64,000 bases of DNA from Caenorhabditis remanei (taxonomy: Eukaryota; Nematoda; Chromadorea; Rhabditida; Rhabditidae), in assembly GCF_010183535.1 (NCBI RefSeq), contig NC_071329.1, forward strand, positions 18,428,879-18,492,878, read 5' to 3'. The notes below the pieces were generated by a model. It was not told the DNA's origin and made no database searches. It saw only the letters and a list, made by a program, of their open reading frames with translations. Shown here one piece after another: positions 25,339 through 34,541 of this stretch. Within the stretch, counting starts at the first letter, position 1; each line of letters opens with the position of its first letter. A program made the position numbers and the translations under genes.

Positions 25339-26597
25339 CGGTTTCGCATTAGCCAACACGATCGCCCCACCGCCTGTCAGACTGCCGGATCCTGAAAGAA
25401 AAATTAGTTAAATTAGGAATGGCTGAAATTTTCGAGCTGAAAATTTTAGAAAGGTGTATAGAGCAAGACTTGAGCTACATTTTTGTAGTTGACCTTTTTT
25501 AATCAGCTCCGCCCACTTTTGAGATATGCGCCTTGAAAGTTGGAAATTCGTTAAATTACTCATTTTTAACGCAAAAATGAGATTTTTACATCAAAATAAC
25601 CGGAAAATTCCATTTCTGAGGTGAAAAACTGTTCAAAACCTAATTTTCCATGTTGGGAAACAAATTTTTAGCAAATATTTGGCCGAAAATGTATTGGTCA
25701 AGGTTCACCACTATGAGAATGGGTACCAGGGTTCGATCCCGCTTGGGGTCAATTTTTTTTAATTTTTGGTTTTTTCTGTTTTTGATTTTCTTGATCTTGT
25801 AGATCAAACTTAGTAAATCATTTTTGTAGTTGACAACTTTTCGATAGATCCGCCCACTTTTGAGATATGCGCCTTTAAAGTTGGAAATTTGCAAAAATTG
25901 AAAAATATTTCATAAAATAGTCGTTTTATTGCCAAAACGTGATTTTTATATCAAAACAATTGAAAAATTTTGTTTTTTAACGTTTTTCATATCAAAAAAT
26001 TAAAAAATGCCATAAAAACTGGTCTTGACACTCATGAAGACTAGGAAACGCGGCAAAGACGCGCCAGACAACTCAAAACCTGAAATTTTTAAAGTTTTTA
26101 GCTCAAAAATTTCATAAAACGCGTCACAGGTGCGCCAGGTATAGCAAATATGTCGAATTCAGAAAAACGCGCCAACGTCATCCCAGCCTTTTCCCATTTC
26201 GACTCTACGACATTGCGCCGACGACGCCCCAGCCATTTTAAATTTTTCCAAACGCGCCAACGTCACGCCAGCCCCTCACCTCCTCTATGATAATCCCTCA
26301 AGCTCCTCGGTGATTCGCTTCCCTTTTCTGATGAGTCAGATCTGAAATTCCAGATTTTAATTTTGCTGAAAATTTTTAAGTATCGAAAGTTAATTGCATG
26401 CAATAACCGAATCAATTGGAACCCAAAGATAGTGTAAAAAGATAATTAATTAATTGGATAATTGATCGGGTGATTACAAGTAGGTCAGTGTGTACTTGGC
26501 GTCTATCACCGCTTGACTCGATCGATTCGATTTCGGACTGTCCGTGAGTTCCGTGGTCGTCGAGATAATTGGCGGCATTTTCAGATGGTGTGGTTAC
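25339..26597 (-). CDS. Probable alternative 5' exons of the four-pass membrane protein gene
   Basis: Two exon-like blocks lie upstream: 26597-26510 and 25391-25339. Both have a TTTCAG-type acceptor and a GT donor (GTGATA, GTATGG). Read together in one frame they encode a Ser/Gly-rich stretch ending GGGAIVLANAKP and join exon 21904 in phase, but no start codon is visible in that frame. Alternatively, an ATG at 26578 opens a 23-residue stretch (MPPIISTTTELTD...) that joins exon 21904 directly in phase and would give a 310-residue isoform skipping the middle block. Both readings are consistent with splicing; which is used cannot be decided from sequence. Confidence 0.45.
25470..25880 (+). repeat. 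tRNA-like direct-repeat element
   Basis: Two GCGGAGC arms in the same orientation flank a core at about 25683-25752 with GGGTTCGATCCCGC. Structure as in the copies at 1757 and 31250. Confidence 0.65.
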
Positions 26598-26639
26598 CTG
26601 AAAATATGGATAGAGGACATCGGTTTATTGAGACAGACA

Positions 26640-27060
26640 AGAAAATTGGAAAAAAACGAAAAAAATGGATTAAAATCGACAAAAACTGACAAATCTACTA
26701 CTAAAAACGAGTGATTCTTCGAAATATCTGTCTGTCTGTGTGTCCGTGATGTCCGGATGTCCACGTTATATATGATTTGAAAGCTGAAGTCATGAGGATT
26801 CTGAACCTGTTTTTAGAATCCGTCTAGCTTTTAAATAAACCGAGTTTCAAGGATTTTTTGTCAGGAAACTTGACTGAAAATCTCTATAACTCCGTTTAAA
26901 TCTGACCTGCACAAAATCTGAAATTTGATTCAGAATCCTCATGCCTTCAGCTATCTAATTATATATAATTTGGACATCCGGACACATCGGACACACAGAC
27001 AGACATTCAGAGGACAATGTTTTCAAGGTAGCTCTCAAAAAATCGGTGTATCTCGGGGGG
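26640..27060. repeat. Palindromic ACAGACAGAC repeat
   Basis: Inverted arms run from GTCTGTCTGTGTGTCCG (about 26729) to CGGACACACAGACAG (about 26987), including CTGAAGTCATGAGGATTCTG and its near complement. No gene. Confidence 0.65.
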
Positions 27061-27164
27061 ACATTATTGATGTACACAAAATCTGGAAACAGGTTCAGAA
27101 TTTTCTCCTTATTTTGAGAAATTTTAACAATTTTAACTATAAAAATCTGTTTTCTGGCAGTTTT

Positions 27165-28235
27165 CGAGTCTAAAAACCTGTTACTTCAAGTTTTTGAAAA
27201 ATTGTGCATTTCGTCGTGAGATATGGTGCATCTACAGAGGTCAAGAGTAAAATTTGGAGATTTTTACCTTTTTTTGGTTGATTTTAAACAATTTCAACGT
27301 GAAAATCTGGTTTTTTGACGTTGTTTGGGTTTAGGAACATGTTTTCTCAGTTGTTTTTCTAATTGTGCGTTTTGTCGTGAGATATGGTGCATCTACAGTA
27401 GTCTAGAGTAAAATCTTGAGATTTTCAGCTTATTTTGATAGATTTCAACGATTTTTACCTTAAAATTCGTGTTTCTAACGTTTTTCGAGTCAAGAAAAAG
27501 TTTTCTGAGTTTTTCGAAAAACTGTGCATTTCGTCGTGAGATATGGTGCATCTACAGTAGTCTAGAGTAAAATCTTGAGATTTTTACCTTTTTTGGTTAA
27601 TTTTAAACAATTTCAACGTGAAAATCTGGTTTTTTAACAGTTTTCGAGTCTAGAAACCTGTTACTTTAAGCTTTTGAAAAATTGTGAATTTTGTCGTGAG
27701 ATATGGTGCATCTACAGTAGTCTTGAGTAAAATCTTAAGATTTTCAGCAAATTTTGATAGGTTTTAAACAATTTCAACGTGAAAATCTGGTTTTTTGACA
27801 TTGTTTGGGTCTAGAAACATGTTTTCTCGGTTTTTTTCAAATTGTGCATTTTGTCGTGAGATATGGTGCATCTACAGAGGTCAAGAATGGAATTCTGAGA
27901 TTTTAACCTTTTTTGATAGATTTTAACAAGTTTAGCTATAAAATTCTCGTTTCTGACATTTTTTTGAGTCTAGAAAAAGTTTTCTGAGTTTTTCGAAAAA
28001 TTGGGCATTTTGTCGTGAGATATGGTGCATCTACAGTAGTCTAGAGTAGAATTAGATGATATTCTGCTTATTTTGACAGATTTTAAACAATTTCAACGTT
28101 AGAATCTGGTTTTTTGATGTTTTTTGAATCTAGGAACTAGTTTTCTGAGTTTTTAAAAAAATTGGGCATTTTGTCGTGAGATATGGTGCATCTACAATAG
28201 TATACAATGGAATTTCAAGATTTGAAGCAGTTTCA
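27165..28235 (+). repeat. 160-bp tandem satellite, about seven units
   Basis: The anchor GTCGTGAGATATGGTGCATC recurs at about 27212, 27373, 27532, 27692, 27852, 28011 and 28172, i.e. every 159-161 bp. Units also share TCTACAGTAGTCTAGAG and AATTTCAACGTGAAAATCTG and differ by perhaps 10-20%. The core GATATGGTGCATC is shared with the 151-bp satellites at 38.1-39.1 kb and 62.5-63.4 kb. Confidence 0.9.
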
Positions 28236-28860
28236 ACGAGAAAATCTGTTTTTTTGACGTTTTTTGAGACTAGAAACATGATTATCGAAGTTTTTCGAAG
28301 AAAAAAGACCGAGACTATCACAGAAAAGACAAAAAAGAACAGTTTTCAAACCAATTTCAGATAACAATAACATGTTATCATTGAAACAACCACACCTATT
28401 TCTCATAAGGAAGTCGAAACAGGTTACCCATCTTAATTAGCTAATTACTAGTAATATAATTTAATTTAAGGGAACACCTAGGTATTCTACAGATGCAAGA
28501 AGGGTTTAGGGGTCTAGACGGTGTCAGACATCCCAAAAATATCCAAAAATGATAATCTAGAGCGGATGAGGAAAGCCAAAAACCGAGAATTGACCTCGAA
28601 AAACGATTGATGCGCGGGTAGGAGAGATGGTGTGGCGTCAACCGGTCACAGTCCAACCAGAATAAAAAAGATATGGAATAATGGGGGGAGAGATAGAGAA
28701 GAGACGAGAGAAAAGGGGACGGGAGGACAGGAACATTTAGCGATTTCGATTTTGTGGTGGTTGTAGGTTGCATTTACTGAATTGAATACATATTTATATA
28801 CCTATATGTATATGACGAACTGGGGACACTGACAGAAACAGCAAGGAGGACGCTGTTGTT
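28236..28860. other. Unique-looking segment
   Basis: No dispersed repeats were seen. The minus strand has a Ser/Pro-rich open frame (28773-28441) without splice support. Its position upstream of the alternative 5' exons makes a promoter role possible, not shown. Confidence 0.3.
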
Positions 28861-30164
28861 TTTCTCAAAATTGAAAACAAAAACTTTTTGAAATTAATCT
28901 ATGTGTGTAAAGCAAAAGTAGAGCTACACTTTTGTAGTTGACCGTTTTTCGATAACTCCGCCCACTTTTGAGATATGCGCCTTTAAAGATTGGTAGCAGA
29001 CGAGAGTGCCTAGAGAAGCGCGTTTTTTGGTTAAAAATGATGATCATCGGGTTTTAGAGATTCTGGCGTACCTTTGACGCGTTTTTCCAAAATCCAAAGA
29101 CACGCCAAACAGGTCGAACATACCTTAGAGTGCTAGCCGAATTTTTTTTGCCCAAACGCGCCAACGTCACGCCAGCCTCCATCTACCTAAATTCTCTCGA
29201 ATCTCTAGTCTGGCGCGCCCGAGCCTCGTTTTCACGATTTTTTTTTTGGAGAAATGAGAATTGACTGGGGCGCCTGAGACGCTGTTTGATAGCTCCGCCC
29301 ACTTTTGAGGTATGCGCCTTTAAAGTGGAAAATTCGCTAAATTAGTCATTTTTATCGCCAAAATGTGATTTTTGCATTTTAAAAAACCGGAAAATTCTAT
29401 TTCTGACGTTAAAAACTATTATAAACTTAATTTGTATCATCTGGCGCACCCGAGGCGCGTTTTTTGTGGAAAAATGTGAAGTGACTGGGGCGCCGCGTTT
29501 TTCAAACTCAAGATTTTGAGCTTTTTTTACTGAAAAATGAGAAATTTCTAGATTTTGAGTTGTCTGTTGGAAAACGCGCTTAAGGCGCGCTAGATTCGTC
29601 AAACAGACCAATACATATGGCGTATCTTTGACGCGTTTTCAATAACAAGGATGTGCTTTTTGACGAATCTGGCGTGCCTGAGGCGCGTTTTTCCAATTTT
29701 AGGAATCTGAATTTAAAAAATAACGGCCAGGCAACATGTCGAACTCAATAATTCCAGAAGATGATCGGTTGAGATCGGCTACCTAGTTTTGAGATCCCGT
29801 CACGGCTTTCTGGGTTACTGTAGAAACTTGAAATGTGTTATGACTGTGTAGATCACATCTAGGGCTACATTTTTGTAGTTGACTATTTTTTGATAGCTCC
29901 GCCCACTTTTGAGATATGCGCCTTTAAGCTTGAGATCTGTTGAAAGCGGCTAACAGACTTTAAGATCTCGACACGGCTCTTTATTTTAGCCAAATTTTGA
30001 GTGCCTGGAGTTCGAAAAAATGCGTCCAAGGTACGCCAGCGTCTCTATGCACTGTTTGTACGAAAAACCTTGGGAAAATAGTTTTCCGCAATTAGAAGTA
30101 AATACAAAACACAAATTCATTCATATTTTCTCATCGGAATTGATTTCAACATTGCTTCTTGTCT
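28861..30164. other. Repeat mosaic
   Basis: Half arms of the GCGGAGC element and many GGCGCGCC/ACGCGTTTTTC repeats (CTGGCGCGCCTGAGGCGCG type), which recur inversely at about 31860-32110 and 36730-36930. No gene. Confidence 0.5.
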
Positions 30165-30718
30165 CTATTGGCGTCTCTTGCCTTTTTTCGGCATTCGTGC
30201 TGCCATCGCGCTGGACGATTGTTCTTCTCTTATTTTTCTTGGATGTTTCGATTTTTTTGGATGTTTCGATTGTTCCCCCATTTTGACGGTTGGCATGTCC
30301 CTGAAAGCACACATTTTCATGTTTTAGATGTTAGAACCATACTTGTCAATGGCCGGTCTCTTTGTATCATTTCGTTTTTTTTTTTTTTTAATTTCCGAAC
30401 TGACGAATTTTACCTATTTCTGGGATGTCTCGACTTTTTCGCCTGTTTAGACTCTTCTGGAATGGGCGGAGCCACTTGAATGGGCGGAGCCTCTTGAATG
30501 GGCGGAGCCTCTTGAATGGGTGGAGCCTCTTGAATGGGCGGAGCCTGTTCTTCGGGTACCGTATCCTGTGCAGATTCTTTAGAAGTACTACACGAGACCC
30601 AAGTGATGAGAAGAAATGTGAGGATGTGTACTAGTGACAACCACCATGTCTGGAAATTCAAGATTTTTGTCTGAAATTCTGGAATTCCATAAAACAATAC
30701 CTGCAAGAACTCGCTCAT
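30165..30718 (-). CDS. Small single-span membrane protein, copy 1 of 3
   Basis: Exons 30718-30701, 30649-30414 and 30300-30165 give 129 residues. The six-residue first exon MSEFLQ is followed by a second exon opening with a hydrophobic stretch, TWWLSLVHILTFLLITWVSC (residues 7-26), that could be a signal anchor or signal peptide. The tail is hydrophilic, with about five APPIQE-type hexapeptide repeats and then Lys/Arg-rich KHPKK repeats coded across the last two exons. No known domain was recognised. The 51-bp first intron has no stop and is a multiple of three, so retention would keep the frame. Paralogues lie at 32527-32741 and 34153-34438; a promoter-like block sits 60-100 bp upstream. Confidence 0.72.
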
Positions 30719-30780
30719 GTGTCTCTGCTATTCAATTTTCTGTGAATTAAAAATAAACGAAAATGAAACAAACTTCTCCG

Positions 30781-30818
30781 TAGATCTTATCAGATAGATA
30801 AAAGGGCACGTGGAAATT
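30781..30818 (-). promoter_or_regulatory. Conserved upstream block of small membrane gene 1
   Basis: On the coding strand it reads CACGTGCCCTTTTATCTATC followed by TGATAAG. It is repeated upstream of copies 2 and 3 at nearly the same distance from ATG (63-66 bp). It holds an E-box (CACGTG) and GATA-type sites (TTATCT, TGATAA). In nematodes TGATAA is bound by intestinal ELT-2-type GATA factors, so intestinal expression is a reasonable guess. Confidence 0.5.
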
Positions 30819-30837
30819 GCGTTTTTCGTGTCTAGAA

Positions 30838-31060
30838 CCAATTTCAGCAAATTTTATCATTCCTACAATAAAGTGAACGAATCGATGGACAAAATATTGA
30901 ATAATTTCGAGTGCGAAATATGATTGTGGCTTACAAATCTATTAATAAAGTGTCGATCTACCCCAAAAACAAAATCGGCTGAGATCGGTTAGATGGCTGG
31001 CGTGACGTTGGCGCGTTTGAAACAACATTTGAATGTCTGGGGCACCTTCAGCGCATGATC
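30838..31060 (+). pseudogene. 3' fragment of the secreted-family gene
   Basis: From about 30873 the sequence matches the last coding bases and 3' flank of the copy at 39445-40765. It encodes MDKILNNFECE, then a stop, then ATTAATAAAGTG and the same downstream GCTGGCGTGACGTTGG repeat. Upstream similarity fades before 30838 and no 5' part exists, so this is a decayed partial duplicate lying between two small membrane protein genes. Confidence 0.75.
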
Positions 31061-31140
31061 GGTTGAGATCGCCTAACTGCCTTTGAGATCCCGTCACGGC
31101 TTACTGGGTTACTGTAGAAACTTGAAATGTGTCATGGTTA

Positions 31141-31670
31141 TATAGATCACACCTAGGGCTACATTTTTGTAGTTGACAGCTTTTCGATAGCTCCGCCCAC
31201 TTTTGAGATATGCGCCTTTAAAGATAGCAAAGCAGACACCCCCCGCCCATCTTTAAAGGCGCACATCTCAAAAGTGGGCGGAACTATCGAAAAGTTGTCA
31301 ACTACAAAAATGTAGCCCTACTTTTGATCTACAAGATAAAATAAACTAAAAACAACAAAAAACCAAAAACTCAAAAAATTGACCCCAAGCGGGATCGAAT
31401 CCTGGTACCCATTCTCATAGTGGTGCACCTTGACCAAAACCTCTCGGCCAAATTTTTGCTAAAAATGTGGTTTCCGACTTGGAAAATCAGATTTTGAGTA
31501 ATTTTTAGTGTCAAAAATGGAATTTTCGCTTATTTTGGTGTAAAAATCACATTTTGGCGTTGAAAATGACTACTTTAGCAAATTTCCAACTTTAAAGGCG
31601 CATATCTCAAAAAGGGGCGGAGCTATCAAAAAGTTGTCAACTACAAAAATGTAGAACTAGATGTTGTCTA
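31141..31670 (-). repeat. Palindromic GCGGAGC copy joined to tRNA-like direct-repeat element
   Basis: The palindromic part is at about 31141-31345. The tRNA-like core at 31379-31450 (minus strand) carries GGATTCGATCCCGC. A further same-orientation arm lies at about 31590-31670. Confidence 0.65.
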
Positions 31671-32526
31671 CATAACCATAACACATTTTGAATTTCTACA
31701 GTAACCCAGAAAACCGTGACGGGATATCAATGTGAGTTAGGCGATCTCAACCGATCTCAACCAATCTTTTCAACAATTCTGCGACTCACCTTCTGAAATA
31801 ATTGAGTTCGACACGTTGCCAGGCCGTTCTTAGAAATTCAGACTCCTAAAGTTGGAAAAACGCGTCTCAGGCGCGCCAGATTCGTCAAAAATCACGTCCT
31901 TGTTATTGAAAAGGCGTCAAAGATGCGCCATATGTATTGGTCTGTTTGACGAATCTGGCGCGCCTGAAGCGCGTTTTTCCAACTAGAACTTGTGAAATCT
32001 TAAAGTTGCTCATTTTTCAGTGAAAAAAAAGCTCAAAATCTAGAGCTTGAAAAACGCGTCTCAGGCGCCCCAGTCACTTCACATTTTTCCACAAAAAAAC
32101 GCGCCTTGGGTGCGCCAGAAGAGACAAATCAAGTTTTGAATAGTTTCAACGTCAGAAATGGAATTTTCCCGTTGTTTTGATGTAAAAATCACGTTTTGGC
32201 GATAAAAATGACTAATTAAGCGAATTTCCAACTTTAAAGGCGCACATCTCAAAAGTGGGCGGAGCTATCAAAAAGTTGTCAACTACAAAACCGTAGCCCT
32301 AGATGTGATCTACATAATCATCACACATTCCAAGTTTCTACAGTAACCCAGAAAGCCGTGACGGAATCTCAGAGTCAGTCAACCGATCTCAATGTGGATT
32401 TACGGGCGTAAATCGACAAACCTGGATCTCTGAAAACTCATTCAAATTGGTTTATTTAAAACAAAAGAGAGTTTTATATCAGTATTTATATCGAGTTGTC
32501 GTCGGCATTTTTCATCTCGGTTTTTC
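31671..32526. other. Repeat mosaic between small membrane genes 1 and 2
   Basis: Contains GGCGCGCC-type repeats (31860-32110, inversely related to 29450-29700), a GCGGAGC arm (about 32237-32310) and a TTTACGGGCGTAAATCGAC palindromic motif (32399-32420). The last 60 bp align with the 3' end of small membrane gene 3. Confidence 0.5.
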
Positions 32527-32741
32527 TTATTTTATTCCTTTTTTCGGGGCGGGCTGAATGGTACTTTCTTCTTCAGTTGTTTTGCACACATGGTATTTTC
32601 TTCTCCGCATGCCAGAACACGACACCCAAGTGATGAGAAGAACCGTGAGGAAGTGTACTAGTGGCCACAGCCATGTCTGGAAATTCAAGATTTTTGTCTG
32701 AAATTCTGAAATTCTAATACCTGCAACAACGATTGGCTCAT
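32527..32741 (-). CDS. Small single-span membrane protein, copy 2 of 3 (shortened tail)
   Basis: Exons 32741-32721 and 32676-32527 give 56 residues: MSQSLLQ, then the hydrophobic stretch TWLWPLVHFLTVLLITWVSC (residues 8-27), then a basic/acidic tail ending in KKGIK. The intron is 44 bp. Beyond the TAA the DNA still matches the coding end of copy 3 (AAAAACCGAG ... GCCGACGACAACTCG), so this copy seems to have lost about 12 C-terminal residues through a local change that created the stop. It may be functional or decaying. Confidence 0.65.
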
Positions 32742-32806
32742 ATTCTCCTGTTATTCAATATTTCAAATAAATAGAAAATGAATGAAAATGAAAAAAAACC
32801 ACTCTG

Positions 32807-32844
32807 TAGATCAAATCGGATAGATAAAAGGGCACGTGGAAATT
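32807..32844 (-). promoter_or_regulatory. Conserved upstream block of small membrane gene 2
   Basis: Carries the E-box CACGTG and CCCTTTTATCTATC as in copy 1, 66 bp before ATG. The distal TGATAA of copy 1 is changed (CCGATT) here. Confidence 0.5.
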
Positions 32845-33315
32845 ATATTAGTCAAAATTTTGAACGAAAAACGTTTATGTGTAGATTTACGCGCGTAAAT
32901 CGACACTAATAAGGTTTCAGCTACATTAAATCAATCTGAAAGCCCCCTCAGTGCCTCAGTTATCAAAAAGGCACTTGGTTCCTGTTTTTACTAAAATTTT
33001 TCAGTTCAGACAACTCAAAATCTGGAAATTTTTTACATTTCACTGAAAATGTCATAGTTTCTCTTTTTCGTGAAATAACGCGTCCCCGGCGCCCCAAGCA
33101 CATCACATTTTCCTTTTTAAAAGCCTCAGGCGCGCCAGATGAGAGAAATGTGGGAATCAAGAGAACGCGCCCCAGACTAGAGATTTCAGAGCAGGTGAGT
33201 AGATGGAGGCTGGCGTGACGTTGGCGCGTTAGGCAAAGAAATTCGGCTAGCAGTCCAAGGTATATTCGACCTGTTTGGTGTGTCTTTGGATTTCGGAAAA
33301 ACGCGTCAAAGGTAC
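32845..33315. other. Repeat mosaic left of hAT-type element
   Basis: TTTACGCGCGTAAATCGAC palindrome at about 32886, GGCGCGCC-type repeats to 33300, no gene. Confidence 0.45.
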
Positions 33316-33834
33316 CAGAGTTGCATGGAAGTGAAAATTTCTTATCCGGAAGTCGGAAGTCGGAAGTCGGAAGTCGGAAGTGAATTTCCTTATCCGGAAG
33401 TCGGAAGCGATTTTCCTTATCAGGAAGTCGGAACTCGGAAGTCGGAAGTGAAAAAACGTCCGGAAGTCGGAAGTTAGAAGTCGGAAGTCGGAAGTCGGAA
33501 TTAGATTTTTTCTCAAACTTTCAAAAACTCCAAGAGAAAAATCATGAAATTCGCCAAAATCAGTGGAAAATCAGGTTTCGGATGAAGAAAAGCCAATTTT
33601 CTGTTTTTTTAGACCATTTTTCCTTATATTTCTGCAAAACGCACTTTTCGAAAATTCCACAGTTATGGAATGACGGAAGTCGGAAGTAAAATTCCTTATC
33701 CGGAAGTCGGAAGTCGGAAGTAAAATTCCTTATCCGGAAGTCGGAAGTCGGAAGTAAAATTCCTTATCCGGAAGTCGGAAGTCGGAATGACAAAAATGCC
33801 CGGAAGTCGGAAGTCGGAATTCCATGCAACTCTG
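33316..33834. mobile_element. hAT-type miniature element filled with CGGAAGT heptamers
   Basis: The terminal inverted repeats are CAGAGTTGCATGGAA (33316-33330) and its complement (33820-33834). An exact 8-bp duplication AAAGGTAC lies at 33308-33315 and 33835-33842. An 8-bp duplication and the CAGAG end fit the hAT superfamily. The interior is mostly tandem CGGAAGT heptamers, broken by CTTATCCGGAAG variants, around a 150-bp non-repetitive centre (about 33510-33665). No transposase frame. Related pieces lie at about 34957-35056 and 41895-42135. Confidence 0.88.
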
Positions 33835-34152
33835 AAAGGTACGGCAGAATCTCAATTCACCTGAAGCGCGTACCTTACTGTCTTTAAAGGCGCATATCTG
33901 AAAAATGGGCGGAGCTATCAAAAAGTTGTCAACTATGAAAATGTAGCTAAAGATGTGATCTATATAACCATGACACATTTCAAGTTTCTACAATAACCCA
34001 GAAAGCCGTGACGGGATCTCAAAGGTAGTTAGGCTATCTCAACCGATCTCAACCGATCTCAATGTAAATTTACGGGCGTAAATCGACAAATTGGATCTGG
34101 AAACTGGAAATTTTTGAAAAAAGCTTTATTTAAAACAAAATAGAGCTTTATA

Positions 34153-34438
34153 TCAGTTCGAGTTGTCGTCGGCATTTTCCACCTCGGTTTTTCTTAATTT
34201 TGCTGATTTTCGGAGAAAAATGTCTTGTTGTTTTCCAGTTCTTCGTCGATGGGATCTTTTTTTGTTTCCCCGCGTCCTTATAGTCGAGGGTTTTGATATA
34301 CAAGTACACGAGACCCAAGTGATGAGAAGAAATGTGAGGAGGTGTACTAGTGACAGCCACCATGTCTGTAAATTCAAGATTTTTGTCTGAAATTCTGGAA
34401 TTCTATTGAAAAAATACCTGCAAGAACGATTCGCTCAT
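34153..34438 (-). CDS. Small single-span membrane protein, copy 3 of 3
   Basis: Exons 34438-34418 and 34365-34153 give 77 residues: MSESFLQ, then TWWLSLVHLLTFLLITWVSC (residues 8-27), then a strongly basic tail (TRGNKKRSHRRRTGKQQ) ending NADDNSN. The intron is 52 bp with the same sequence as copy 1. The hydrophobic exon is nearly identical across the three copies while the tails differ completely. Function unknown. Confidence 0.68.
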
Positions 34439-34503
34439 ACTCTTCTGCTATTCAATATTTGAAATAAATAGAAAATAAATGAAAATGAAAAAAAACCACT
34501 CTG

Positions 34504-34541
34504 TAGATCAAATCAGATAGATAAAAGAGTACGTGGAAATT
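34504..34541 (-). promoter_or_regulatory. Conserved upstream block of small membrane gene 3
   Basis: Coding-strand CACGTACTCTTTTATCTATC then TGATTTGATCTAC, 66 bp before ATG. The E-box is altered to CACGTA and the ATCTATC GATA pair is kept. Confidence 0.45.

Noticed and set aside
28441..28773. 110-residue minus-strand frame beginning MQPTTTTKSK as first exon of the four-pass gene
   Set aside because: No good donor at a suitable phase and no conserved pattern; kept only as a possible regulatory segment.
33340..33820. CRISPR-like or telomere-like array
   Set aside because: Heptamers are contiguous with no unique spacers, differ from nematode telomere TTAGGC, and sit inside a transposon with target duplications.
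33247..33978. Frames with SDFRLPTSDF repeats
   Set aside because: Translation of the CGGAAGT heptamer array, not a repeat protein.
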